Assembly (NCBI GenBank): GCA_028279445.1
Contig: JANQNT010000030.1
Location: 1-64,000, forward strand
Direction: 5' to 3'
Source of the DNA: Tepidamorphaceae bacterium
GTDB lineage: Bacteria; Pseudomonadota; Alphaproteobacteria; Rhizobiales; Tepidamorphaceae
Length of the DNA: 64,000 nucleotides
The position numbers and the translations under genes were made by a program. The notes beneath the pieces were generated by a model, which ran no database searches, was not told the origin of the DNA, and saw only the letters and a program-made list of their open reading frames with translations. Shown here piece by piece: positions 17,523-26,131 of this stretch. Every line of letters starts with the position of its first letter. Positions within the stretch are counted from its first letter, which is position 1.

Positions 17523-18473
17523 TTATTGCTGTTGTTCATACTCCGGAAGGCCTACATTTGCATCCGAAGTCACAATGACTTCGTTCCTGGGTTTGATGTC
17601 GAGCAATGAAGCGGGATTTTTGATTGCCATTTGTGCAATCGCGTCCAGTGATACGCCTCGCTCGTAGAGCGACTGCGCAAAGATGCGGAACAGTTCCGGC
17701 GTTTTGGGGCTGAATGGCTGTCCGGAATCGGTCGCGATGATCGATTTTTCCGGCGTTACAGCATCGATTGCCTCTTTGAATTGTTCCGGCGTTACACAAT
17801 GGAACATCGGCATGCAATTGACCGCGCAGTACTCCATGAAGCAGCCTTGCTCGGCAAGTTCAACCTGGGTCTTGATATCGAGATTCGGGACATACATTTC
17901 AGGGTGGGTGATAACGATCTTTTTTACATTCTTACTGATCGCGTATTCCACCAGAGCCATGATTTCTTTGGCTTCAAGATGGCCGGTGGCCAGAACAACG
18001 TTGTATTCGGCAATGATCTGCACGACGTCTTTGGCTTCTTCTGTCAGACGTCCGCCGTTCAGCACCGTATATCCATCGGGTTGATATTTGGGCGGTTTGC
18101 CATAGCTCAAATTTCCGACCGATCCAAAGGCGCCGCCGCTTCCAAAAACACTGCGGTGGTGCGCGGCATCGATGGTCGGCATCCAGACGAACCGTGCATC
18201 CTGGTTCAAAGCCTGTTCGACAGCGCCCGGATTGATGCCCCCTACACCGACATTCAGCGCAACTCCGGAGAAGATGGGCAGCTCCGGAACCTCTTTCCTT
18301 GCGTGGTAGACCTTGGCGATGGTCGCTTCGAAATGACTTTTGATCACGAGGCCGGCCATGCCGGCTTTTGCGCACCAGAGTGCGATCTGGATCGTATCGC
18401 CGATCCTTCTAAAGGGGGCAGGGCCACTGTGTACGTGGGTGTCGATGAATCCCTCTACGGATAATGCAACCAT
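17523..18473 (-). CDS. DUF6282-type metal-dependent hydrolase
   Basis: The 316-residue protein starts with FIDTHVHSGPAPFRR, an amidohydrolase-type HxH metal site. Further His/Asp candidates are in ATGHLEAKE, VITHPEMY and IATDSGQP, which fit a TIM-barrel hydrolase. It matches the DUF6282 group, which has no established substrate. The gene is divergent from the D-2-hydroxyacid dehydrogenase, and the shared 405-base spacer carries two copies of the putative GntR palindrome. That links it to the TRAP/enolase/glycerate-kinase cluster. It may open a ring, an amide or a lactone early in that pathway, but this is inference. Confidence 0.65.
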   Translation of the reverse strand: MVALSVEGFIDTHVHSGPAPFRRIGDTIQIALWCAKAGMAGLVIKSHFEATIAKVYHARKEVPELPIFSGVALNVGVGGINPGAVEQALNQDARFVWMPTIDAAHHRSVFGSGGAFGSVGNLSYGKPPKYQPDGYTVLNGGRLTEEAKDVVQIIAEYNVVLATGHLEAKEIMALVEYAISKNVKKIVITHPEMYVPNLDIKTQVELAEQGCFMEYCAVNCMPMFHCVTPEQFKEAIDAVTPEKSIIATDSGQPFSPKTPELFRIFAQSLYERGVSLDAIAQMAIKNPASLLDIKPRNEVIVTSDANVGLPEYEQQQ

Positions 18474-18578
18474 GTTTGTTTCCGTCGCTTTCGTGGTGGT
18501 CAGATCATAGGACTGACACAGAGTCCTGTGGCGGGAGTGTTTGACTCGTTAAAGCGTTGAAGTTCAATCGTCCATAAA

Positions 18579-18595
18579 TTGGCGACAATCGTCAA
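18579..18595. promoter_or_regulatory. Putative GntR operator, site 1
   Basis: TTGGCGACAATCGTCAA has 7-bp arms around CAA with one mismatch and lies 106 bases upstream of the DUF6282 start. It matches the consensus TTGNCGA-CAA-TCGNCAA shared by sites at 18694 and 24737 and, more weakly, 24374. Binding by the cluster's GntR protein is inferred. Confidence 0.5.
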
Positions 18596-18693
18596 TAGGC
18601 GTATCTCAATCGTTCAGCTTGCCTGGCGGTCGTTTGGGCAGGGAATAGGGCGGTTCGGGCGGCAGTTTGCGATGAACGCTGATTTATTGACTG

Positions 18694-18710
18694 TTGCCGA
18701 CAATCGGCAA
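18694..18710. promoter_or_regulatory. Putative GntR operator, site 2
   Basis: TTGCCGACAATCGGCAA has perfect 7-bp inverted arms around CAA. It lies 169 bases before the dehydrogenase start and 115 bases from site 1, so the pair could control both divergent promoters. It is the best copy of the motif. Confidence 0.55.
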
Positions 18711-18878
18711 TTTTACTAGAAATCCAGTCGGAGAACCGGCTGCAACTCGTGCGCTTGAACATGCCGGGAGGACGCAAGTTGAAGGAGGTCAAACCAACAG
18801 TGCCGCTCACGACGCGCCTTTTGAGGCATGGCGGCGGGTTGGTTCGTCTTCGAAGTTTCGTGGAACGGAACCGGTCAC

Positions 18879-19871
18879 ATGACATCCATACAACCCACTG
18901 ATGCGCCCAAGAACGTGGTTCTGTTTGGGGAAACTGCCGCCGAATTGGATGTGGAGCCGGGCCTTGAGAGCTGCGTCAGTTTTCGCATCGCCAGAAACGC
19001 ACAAGACCTCAAGCAGGCCCTGCCGGGTGCGCATGCGCTCATCTGCTGGGAAGCCTCGGAGCAGCCGGTACGGGATGCTCTCCATCATGAAGACGAGTTG
19101 GCGTGGATTCAGTGGCCATTCATTGGTGTTGATGCGGTACTGCCAATCTTGCAGGACAAACCAAACATAGTGCTCACGAATGCGAGCGGTGTTTACGATT
19201 GGCCGATCGCTGAATACGTGCTTGGCCTTGTGCTTGCGATGGCAAAGGACCTGCCGGCAACGATCACAATGCAATCAAGGTGCGAATGGCGGTTCCGTGA
19301 GACGGAAATGGTGGAAGGCCGCCGGGCGCTCGTTGTTGGAGTTGGTGGAGTCGGCCGTGCCATCGCGAAACTCCTAAAGGCGGTTGGCATGAGCGTTGTG
19401 GGCGTTGGCAGGCGAGCGCGTCCCGGCGATGGAACGTTCTCCGAAATCGCCGCCGCCGCGGATTTGTCCGTGAAACTTCCAGACGCCGATTATGTGATCT
19501 GCGCAGCACCGCTGACCGCTGAAACGAAAGGGCTCTTCGCCTCGACGCTTTTTGGCCGGATGAAGGCGACAGCGCGCTTCATCAATGTCGGCAGAGGCGA
19601 GATCGTCGACGAGAACGCGTTGCTTGCGGCATTGCAGACGGGGAAACTCGCTGCCGCAGCGCTCGATGTCTTCGAGACCGAGCCATTGCCACCGGAAAGT
19701 GGCTTATGGGGTTCAAGTCGCGTAATCGTGTCGCCGCATATGGCTGGTGATGTCATCGACACGACGAAGCGGCTGCAGGAGCTGTTTTCCCGGAATCTGA
19801 CAAGCTTCCTGAAGGGGCAGGCCCTGAGCAACAAGGTTGATGTTTCTCTGGGATATATCAGCCGAAGTTAG
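18879..19871 (+). CDS. D-2-hydroxyacid dehydrogenase (NAD(P)-dependent)
   Basis: From the ATG at 18879 (MTSIQPTD) the product has 330 residues. It has the split Rossmann layout of the family, with GVGGVGRAIAKLL as the nucleotide-binding loop, Arg in FINVGRGEIVDE, Glu in DVFETEPLP and the catalytic His in VSPHMAGD. Such enzymes interconvert 2-keto and D-2-hydroxy acids. With a glycerate 2-kinase in the cluster, hydroxypyruvate/glyoxylate reductase activity is plausible. An in-frame ATG at 18828 is possible but would add residues unlike the family. It is divergent from DUF6282 and followed by the GntR gene. Confidence 0.85.
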   Translation: MTSIQPTDAPKNVVLFGETAAELDVEPGLESCVSFRIARNAQDLKQALPGAHALICWEASEQPVRDALHHEDELAWIQWPFIGVDAVLPILQDKPNIVLTNASGVYDWPIAEYVLGLVLAMAKDLPATITMQSRCEWRFRETEMVEGRRALVVGVGGVGRAIAKLLKAVGMSVVGVGRRARPGDGTFSEIAAAADLSVKLPDADYVICAAPLTAETKGLFASTLFGRMKATARFINVGRGEIVDENALLAALQTGKLAAAALDVFETEPLPPESGLWGSSRVIVSPHMAGDVIDTTKRLQELFSRNLTSFLKGQALSNKVDVSLGYISRS

Positions 19872-20044
19872 CCGAGTGCGCACTCAGTTGCGCCGGCAAG
19901 CCTTGTGGCAAATGCCGATGAGAACACGCCGCGGCAACCGCCTTGCCGCAGCGTTGACACATTGGGGCGAATGGCGACAATGGCCGAAATTGGCCCTGCG
20001 GCTTGTCCTGAGTCCTGAAGGTTGATGGAACCTAGGAGCTTCTG

Positions 20045-20785
20045 GTGTCCACTCTTGCCATTCCGCGCATTGTGAAAATTCCCTTGGAGGCCCAGGCAGC
20101 CAATGCCCTGCGGGATGCCATCGTCAGCGGGGCTGTACCGGCCGGAAAGCGCGTCACCGAACTAGAGATATCCCAGCAGATGAACCTGTCTCGGGCGACC
20201 GTGCGCACGGCACTGCGCGAGCTGGAGAAGGAGGGCCTGCTCAAGCTTGTGCCATATACGGGCTGGATGGTGATTTCGCTGAGCGCCACAGATGTCTGGG
20301 AACTCTACACCCTAAGATCTGCCGTGGAGCGGCTGGCGGCTCAATTGCTCGCCAAATCGATGGACAGTGAACGGGCCGACCGCCTGAACGCGGCGTATGA
20401 AAAGCTAACCGAGGCCTGCAGAGGCGGGAACGTCAACAGAATCGCTGACGCGGATTTTCTGCTTCACAAGACCATTGTCGAGCTAACGGATCACGTCCGG
20501 CTTGCCTCCCAGTATAGACTGATCGAACAACAGATTCGGATATACATACATTCCAGCGACGCACTTATTCCGGATAGCGGTACGACGCTCGAACAGCATT
20601 GGCCGATCGTCGAGGCGATTCTCGCCGGCGACGCCGATGAAAGCGGGCGCCTTTCAGAAGAGCACAACCTGACCGAAGGTGAGAAGCTGTTTGAGCATCT
20701 GCGGCAGCGGGAAGAACAAGAGCAAGACGAGCCCAAGCCGGTCGCGGCCAAGAGAAAGCGGAAACGGCGGGTACAATTGCGATAG
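20045..20785 (+). CDS. GntR-family (FCD) transcriptional regulator
   Basis: The GTG start at 20045 is supported by TAGGAG eight bases upstream. The 246-residue protein has a winged helix at about 10-80 (ITELEISQQMNLSRATVRTA-like region, with LREAI replaced by LRDAI) and an FCD ligand-binding domain at about 85-215 rich in conserved Asp/His (ADFLLHKTIVE, EQHWPIVEAI). The tail (about 220-246) is unusually basic (AKRKRKRRVQ). FCD regulators usually repress catabolic genes until a carboxylate inducer binds. The weak site ATGGCGACAATGGCCGA at 19971 just upstream could give autoregulation. It is probably the regulator of the 17.5-27.5 kb cluster. Confidence 0.8.
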   Translation: MSTLAIPRIVKIPLEAQAANALRDAIVSGAVPAGKRVTELEISQQMNLSRATVRTALRELEKEGLLKLVPYTGWMVISLSATDVWELYTLRSAVERLAAQLLAKSMDSERADRLNAAYEKLTEACRGGNVNRIADADFLLHKTIVELTDHVRLASQYRLIEQQIRIYIHSSDALIPDSGTTLEQHWPIVEAILAGDADESGRLSEEHNLTEGEKLFEHLRQREEQEQDEPKPVAAKRKRKRRVQLR

Positions 20786-20814
20786 ATGAAGGCGGAACTG
20801 TACAAGCTCCACCG

Positions 20815-21438
20815 TCATCTATAGACGATCATTCTCACCGGGGTCGGATTGAAGCCGCAAGCTGGGTTATCCTTTTGCGGACAGTTCGAGATGATGACGA
20901 GAACGTTCATCTCAGCCCGAAGATCCAGATAGTCGCCCGCCTTCGAACGGCTGTCCGATATGGCGATATCGCCATTGTCCGATACGGGCACGTACATGAA
21001 AAAATTGATGTTTGCCACAACGTCTCTTTCACTGAGACCGTGAACCTCCAGCTCCCGTGTCAGAATTTCCTGGCAACTTGGCGTGTTCTTCACATTGTAA
21101 CGGACTTCGTTGCACTCGCGGCTGCAGCAACCGCCGATCGTATCGTGCATACCGCAAGTATCTTCAATAATTGTCATCATCTTCCGGGCGCGCAGAGACC
21201 ATAGACCCGCCCCCTTTCCGAGATATATGTTCCCATTCAGCTTGACCGTATTGGCGGCATTGTATCGGTCGAGTGGATCATCAGCATTATAGCAAATGAA
21301 GTCGATCGCTTGCTGGCCTTCCAGATCGATAAGGCGCAAGTATTCACCAGCCTTGATCACTCTCGACCATGGCTTACCCGCGTTCACGACCGTGTCTTCC
21401 AGTACCGTATGATTTGGCACATTAATCTGTTCGGACAT
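20815..21438 (-). CDS. DUF1989 / urea carboxylase-associated family protein
   Basis: The ATG at 21438 (MSEQINVPN) has AGGAG seven bases upstream and is chosen over one 54 bases earlier. The 207-residue protein shows DUF1989 hallmarks: GQQAIDFICYNADD, MHDTIGGCCSRECNE with clustered Cys/His, and the C-terminal SNCPQKDNPACGFNPTPVR. Members accompany urea carboxylase and amidolyase genes, or act on carboxylated or aminated small molecules; catalytic roles are poorly defined and the Cys/His pattern may bind metal. It is the first gene next to the TRAP permease on the same strand, 57 bases past the DctM stop, so it is probably the last gene of that operon. Confidence 0.75.
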   Translation of the reverse strand: MSEQINVPNHTVLEDTVVNAGKPWSRVIKAGEYLRLIDLEGQQAIDFICYNADDPLDRYNAANTVKLNGNIYLGKGAGLWSLRARKMMTIIEDTCGMHDTIGGCCSRECNEVRYNVKNTPSCQEILTRELEVHGLSERDVVANINFFMYVPVSDNGDIAISDSRSKAGDYLDLRAEMNVLVIISNCPQKDNPACGFNPTPVRMIVYR

Positions 21439-21495
21439 GCATCCACTCCTCAAGCTATATTGCTTCGGACTGTATCCGTCCGACAGGACCATAGA

Positions 21496-22773
21496 TCAGT
21501 CGTACAACATGTTCGGGATAGTCATCGAAATCCACGGGATATAAGTGACCAATACAAGCCCGATGAGAACGATCAGCGCCGATGGAACGATTGCAATCGC
21601 TATCCGATGAAGCGGTTTGCCGGTGATCGCACAGGCGACGAAAAGATTGAGACCCACGGGTGGCGTCATCATCCCGAGCTCGACATTTACCAATGTGATT
21701 ATCCCGAAATGAACCGGGTCTATGCCGATCGCCGAAGTAACGTTGACCATCAATGGGGCAAGTACGATGACCGCGGATACGGCATCAAGAAAGAAACCGG
21801 ATACGATGAGAACAAGATTGAAAAGAAGAAGAATGATCCACGGCTCGTCCGATAGGTTAAGAATATCGGACGATATCTTTGTAATCAGCCCCTGGCTCGC
21901 AAGCACCCAGGACAGAGCTGATGCGCCGGCAACAATCAACAAGAGGGTTGCTGATATGAGGCCCGAGTCGCGCAGAATGCGCACAAGCGATTGCATGTCG
22001 ATCGTACGATACACGAACACGCCGACGATCAGTCCGTAGGCAACCGCGACGGCGGCGGATTCGGTTGGCGTGAAGATGCCCGAGTAGATACCGCCCAGGA
22101 GCAGCACGGGCAGGCCCAGGCCAAGCGCGGCACGTTTGAAGGCGATGCCAATCTCTTTAAGGGTCGGGCGCTGGTCCAGGGGGATGCCATTCCACCAGCC
22201 CATGATCATGCAATAAACGACAAGCATTCCCGCGATCATGAAGCCGGGAAGGAAGCCGGCGGCGAATAGCTGGCCTATGGATGTTCCCGTAACGGCGCCG
22301 TACACGATCAGTGTGATGCTCGGTGGTATGATGATCCCAAGGGAACCGGCCGTTGTCATAAGCCCGATCGAAAAGTACTCCGAGTAACCTGCGCGCACCA
22401 TCGCAACGATCATGATGCTTCCGACGGCTGCGAGCGTGGCCGGGCTGGATCCACTGATGGCGCCGAAGAAGACGCAGGCGATGACCCCGGCAGCCGCCAG
22501 TCCCCCTGGCAACCAGCCGACCAAGACCTTGGCGAGGTTGATCAACCGGTCGGCGATTCCGGCAGCGCGCATCAGTTCGGACGCCAGAATGAAATACGGA
22601 ATTGCCATCAAGGTGAAGTTGTCGATGCCCGCAAACATCCTTTGGGCAATCACGACAGGCGGGGTGTTGGTGAGAACACCCACACCGAAGAACGAGCTGA
22701 ATGACAGCGCGATAAAGATCGGCAATGCGAGAAGCAGCGTCGCTACGACGAAGGATAGAAGAACTACCGCCAT
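21496..22773 (-). CDS. dctM: TRAP transporter large permease (DctM type)
   Basis: The 425-residue, multi-pass inner-membrane protein matches DctM/SiaM. Examples are FFGAISGSSPATLAAVGSIM and GLMTTAGSLGIIIPPS in the first repeat and FGIITLVNVELGMMTPPVG in the second, which form the Na+/substrate clamshell motifs. It is the transport subunit of a tripartite Na+-coupled importer for organic acids. It lies 15 bases after dctQ and belongs to the dctP-dctQ-dctM-DUF1989 operon. Substrate is unknown; the neighbours suggest a carboxylate that feeds glycerate or 2-hydroxyacid metabolism. Confidence 0.9.
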   Translation of the reverse strand: MAVVLLSFVVATLLLALPIFIALSFSSFFGVGVLTNTPPVVIAQRMFAGIDNFTLMAIPYFILASELMRAAGIADRLINLAKVLVGWLPGGLAAAGVIACVFFGAISGSSPATLAAVGSIMIVAMVRAGYSEYFSIGLMTTAGSLGIIIPPSITLIVYGAVTGTSIGQLFAAGFLPGFMIAGMLVVYCMIMGWWNGIPLDQRPTLKEIGIAFKRAALGLGLPVLLLGGIYSGIFTPTESAAVAVAYGLIVGVFVYRTIDMQSLVRILRDSGLISATLLLIVAGASALSWVLASQGLITKISSDILNLSDEPWIILLLFNLVLIVSGFFLDAVSAVIVLAPLMVNVTSAIGIDPVHFGIITLVNVELGMMTPPVGLNLFVACAITGKPLHRIAIAIVPSALIVLIGLVLVTYIPWISMTIPNMLYD

Positions 22774-22788
22774 TACTTCATATCCACG

Positions 22789-23319
22789 CTAGACCGTCGT
22801 TCCCGACGCATGTTCAGTGACGTCGACCCGGCCAGCGCGGTCGCCGGTCCACAGCGCCCATATCATCTGGACGAAACGAATGAACATGAGCAGACCCGAC
22901 AAGGGCAAGATGACGTACACCCAGCCCATGGGCACAAGCATTGCTGATGAAAGCTGTCCCATCGCCAGGACATGCTGCACCAGCGCCAGCCCGTACCAGA
23001 TCAGAACGATCGAGAACACAGAGCCGGATAGAGCGCCGATGATTGCCACGATCCGGGCGGGCTTTTCAGGAAGCACCGTCAGCAGTAGATCGACGGTGAT
23101 ATGTGCCTTGTTGCGAAGCCCTATGCTCGCACCCGTGAAAGACATCCACACAATGATGTAGCGGACGGCTTCTTCAATCCATGATATAGATAAATTGAAT
23201 GCATACCGGAGAACAACCTGGATGAGAACGAGTATAACGGCAACGGAAATTCCGGATACCATTATTATGTTCTCGATCTCATCCAGATAAGTCAGTAGTT
23301 TGGATGCGGCCCGTTTCAT
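22789..23319 (-). CDS. dctQ: TRAP transporter small permease (DctQ type)
   Basis: Start at 23319 (MKRAASKLL) gives 176 residues with four predicted transmembrane helices and the DctQ signature WIEEAVRYIIVWMSFTGASI in the second helix region. A longer open frame upstream would overlap dctP and is rejected. The protein supports the large permease in the inner membrane. Its stop is 15 bases before dctM, and it follows dctP by 16 bases. Confidence 0.85.
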   Translation of the reverse strand: MKRAASKLLTYLDEIENIIMVSGISVAVILVLIQVVLRYAFNLSISWIEEAVRYIIVWMSFTGASIGLRNKAHITVDLLLTVLPEKPARIVAIIGALSGSVFSIVLIWYGLALVQHVLAMGQLSSAMLVPMGWVYVILPLSGLLMFIRFVQMIWALWTGDRAGRVDVTEHASGTTV

Positions 23320-23335
23320 ATTCGTTTTTGGGCTG

Positions 23336-24319
23336 CTAGTTGGACACTTGGTAAATCTGATCAAGAAGTTCGCGCGATACGACCGGCGCGAAACTGTCGT
23401 GGACCTCTCGGCTGGCATCGATGAAGCCGACCCGGGCCTCCTCGCTGAGTATCGACACGTTCATGCCATCGCTCTTGAACCGTTCAGCAAGCGCCGTATC
23501 GAGATCGATCGTGAGTTTCCTGCCGTAGTCGCGCGCCTCTGTCGCTGCCTCCTGCACGATCGTTTTCAGATCGTCAGGCAAGGCATCCCAAGCCTGTTTG
23601 CTTACGACCAACGCATAGGCGAGATAAGCATGTGCGGAGAGCGTCAGATGAGTCTGCACTTCGTAGAACTTCATCGTATCGATGTTTGACAGCGAGTTCT
23701 CCTGCGCCTCGGCCACGCCAGACTGCAGTGCATTGTAGACCTCGGTGAACGCGATCGGAATGGGATTGGCGCCCCAGGAGCGGTACTGCTCAATGATGAG
23801 CGGGCTGTCCATGGTGCGGACTTTGGTGCCCTTGAGATCGGCCACGCCGCTGATCGGGTCATTCGACGTCAAATGCTTGAAACCACTTTCCCAAAAGGCC
23901 AACCCCTTCAGTGCCTTGGCTTCCAGGCCGTCAAACAGCCCCTGACCAATTGGTCCATCCAGCACCTCATAGGCCGCTTCGCGCGTTGGAAAAATGAAGG
24001 GCAGGTCAATCACCTGCATACGCTGATCGAAGTTCCCGAGCTTCGCGGTGGGCGGAATCCCGACCTGAACCGAGTTGAACTGAATCTGCTCGACGATTTG
24101 TGTATCGCTGCCAAGTTGCGCCGACGGAAACACTTCCACCGAAATCCGCCCACCTGAGCGTTCATTGACCAACTCGGCAAACTTGTCGGCGGCCTGGCCG
24201 GATGGTGTGTTCGGGCTGACAACGTGAGCGAATTTCCAATCAAATTCCGCGGCCATTGCCGACGACATTGTCATAAGCGCCGCAATTATGAATGCGGTCG
24301 CGCTTCTGATTTTTGACAT
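23336..24319 (-). CDS. dctP: TRAP transporter substrate-binding protein (DctP)
   Basis: GGGAGG before the ATG at 24319 sets the start (MSKIRSATAF). Residues 1-24 form a signal peptide ending AMAAEF. The 327-residue product is a periplasmic DctP-type receptor: WKFAHVVSPNTPSGQAADKF at the mature N-terminus and DLKGTKVRTMDSPLIIEQY with the conserved Arg that pairs with a substrate carboxylate. It is the first gene of the TRAP operon and has the GntR-like site TGATCGACAATCATCAA 55 bases upstream. Divergent from the enolase-like gene. Confidence 0.9.
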   Translation of the reverse strand: MSKIRSATAFIIAALMTMSSAMAAEFDWKFAHVVSPNTPSGQAADKFAELVNERSGGRISVEVFPSAQLGSDTQIVEQIQFNSVQVGIPPTAKLGNFDQRMQVIDLPFIFPTREAAYEVLDGPIGQGLFDGLEAKALKGLAFWESGFKHLTSNDPISGVADLKGTKVRTMDSPLIIEQYRSWGANPIPIAFTEVYNALQSGVAEAQENSLSNIDTMKFYEVQTHLTLSAHAYLAYALVVSKQAWDALPDDLKTIVQEAATEARDYGRKLTIDLDTALAERFKSDGMNVSILSEEARVGFIDASREVHDSFAPVVSRELLDQIYQVSN

Positions 24320-24373
24320 TTTTTCCTCCCGTTCGAATGAAGCTCTGTAGGCGTTCAATTCGATAATTACAGA

Positions 24374-24390
24374 TGATCGACAATCATCAA
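24374..24390. promoter_or_regulatory. Putative GntR operator, site 3 (weak)
   Basis: TGATCGACAATCATCAA keeps the CGA-CAA-TC centre and the right arm of the TTGNCGA-CAA-TCGNCAA motif but has a degenerate left arm. It lies 55 bases before the dctP start, where a repressor would block transcription. Confidence 0.35.
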
Positions 24391-24736
24391 TACAGTGTCA
24401 ACCCCTCGACTCGAAGCACGCGCGACAGTTGGCATCCGTGGAGTCTTTTCCAGTTGCGGGAGGTGAGGGCCATCGTCTGGTTGGCGAGAGTCCGAAGTCT
24501 GGCGCGGTTGTACGTACCCTCAGCGCGGAAGGTCAAAAAACCCATATAATGAATTACATAAGCCAATCGACGCGCTTACCTTAGACCGGAATGATCGCCT
24601 GGCCACTGCGCTTTGACGTGGCCCGTCGATGCCGACTCAGGATGTTCTGCCGATGGTGAAATCGGTCCGGTCGGCGTCTGTCCGAGCAGTTTGCATCGGG
24701 TGCCATGATGGACTGAAAAATATCAAACTTGCGTTA

Positions 24737-24753
24737 TTGGCGCCAATCGGCAA
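24737..24753. promoter_or_regulatory. Putative GntR operator, site 4
   Basis: TTGGCGCCAATCGGCAA keeps the spacer and right arm of the cluster motif with two mismatches in the left arm relative to perfect symmetry. It lies 39 bases before the enolase-like start. Together with site 3 it could control the divergent TRAP and enolase/glycerate kinase operons. Confidence 0.45.
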
Positions 24754-24791
24754 TATGGTTTCAGGTCGCTTAGATTCGGAAGGAGGGCGGT

Positions 24792-26084
24792 ATGCCATTG
24801 AGTACGGTCTCAGATGTTCGCGCGCGGGAGATATTGGATTGCCGCGGTTGGCCAACCGTTCAGGTCGATATCTACGTCGACGGTCAGTTGCAGGGGCGCG
24901 CCGACGTTCCTGCCGGGCGCTCAACGGGGCTGCACGAAGCCTGTGTTCTCACTGATGGAGATCCAAAGCGCTATCGCGGCTTGGGCGTAAGGAACGCTGT
25001 TGCCAATGTCGAAGGGCCCATCCGTGAGGCAATCGTCGGGCTGGATGTCACTGAACAGCGGAAGATCGACTCAGAGTTGATCAAGCTCGATGGCACACCA
25101 AACAAAGGAAATCTCGGTGCGAATGCAATCCTCGGCGCCTCGCTGGCGATCGCCCGTGCCGGCGCGGCAACTGCGAACCTGCCCCTCTACCGCTATCTGA
25201 ATCCGTTCGGCCACGTCCTGCCCGTGCCGCTGATGAACTTTCTCAACGGCGGCAAGTTGACGGCGAATGAACTGGAGATCCAAGAGTTCATTCTGATGCC
25301 TATTGGTGCTGAATCCTACGGGCACGCATTGCAGATCACCACCGAGATCAATGAGGAATTGCGGGAACTGGTCGTTGCCAAGTATGGCATCCTGGCCACC
25401 AACACGGGTGACGAAGGCGGCTTTGCAACACCGATGAAAGGTATATGGGAGCCTCTCGAGTTTCTTCAGAAGGCTGCCGAAAGGGCCGGATACAAGATCG
25501 GATTTGGCGAAGATATCGTGTTCGGCCTCGACTGCGCTTCCAGTCATTGGCATGACAAGGACGCCGGTCTCTACACGCTTGATGGCGTGTCTTATGAGCG
25601 CGATGCGCTCATCGATCTTTACAAGCAGGTTGCCGCCAAATTTCCGCTCGGCTCCGTCGAAGATCCCCTGGATGAAGAGGATTTCGACGGCTTTGCCGCG
25701 CTCACTCAAGAGCTGCCGCAGACCCAGATTGTCGGTGATGATCTCTTTGTTACGAATGTCGAGAGACTGCGCATCGGCGTCGAACACAAGGCAGCCAACG
25801 CAATGCTCTTCAAGGTGAACCAGATCGGTTCCTTGAGTGAGGCTTTCGATGCTGCCGAGTTCGCCTACCGCCATGGCTATGGCGTACAGGTATCGGAACG
25901 TTCCGGCGAGACCGAGGACGCACTGATTTCGGATCTGGTCGTGGCACTCAATGGCGGCCAGATAAAAACCGGCATGCCAGTTCGTGGCGAGCGAACGGCA
26001 AAACACAATCGTTTGCTCCAGATAGAAGAAGAGCTCGGAAGCACAGCGATATTTGCCGGGCACCACTTTCGGCAGCCGCGCTGA
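24792..26084 (+). CDS. Enolase-superfamily paralogue with altered active site
   Basis: GGAAGGAGGG just before the ATG fixes the start. The 430 residues align along their whole length with enolase. The metal ligands and catalytic pair are kept: D247, E290 and D316, K341 in LFKVNQIG, K392 in QIKTG, plus E165 (IQEF) and E208 (GDEGGF). But the active-site loop reads VPAGRSTG instead of VPSGASTG, the His of NGGSH is replaced (NGGKL, Leu156), and the His of SHRSGETED is Glu369 (SERSGETED). These positions contact the phosphate end of 2-phosphoglycerate in true enolases. The gene is coupled to glycerate 2-kinase in a catabolic cluster. It may be a specialised enolase or may act on another 2-hydroxy acid. 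Confidence 0.8.
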   Translation: MPLSTVSDVRAREILDCRGWPTVQVDIYVDGQLQGRADVPAGRSTGLHEACVLTDGDPKRYRGLGVRNAVANVEGPIREAIVGLDVTEQRKIDSELIKLDGTPNKGNLGANAILGASLAIARAGAATANLPLYRYLNPFGHVLPVPLMNFLNGGKLTANELEIQEFILMPIGAESYGHALQITTEINEELRELVVAKYGILATNTGDEGGFATPMKGIWEPLEFLQKAAERAGYKIGFGEDIVFGLDCASSHWHDKDAGLYTLDGVSYERDALIDLYKQVAAKFPLGSVEDPLDEEDFDGFAALTQELPQTQIVGDDLFVTNVERLRIGVEHKAANAMLFKVNQIGSLSEAFDAAEFAYRHGYGVQVSERSGETEDALISDLVVALNGGQIKTGMPVRGERTAKHNRLLQIEEELGSTAIFAGHHFRQPR

Positions 26085-26131
26085 CCGATCGGTCTAACGG
26101 TCCCTGGGAAGGGCGCGGCGGTGTTTGATAG

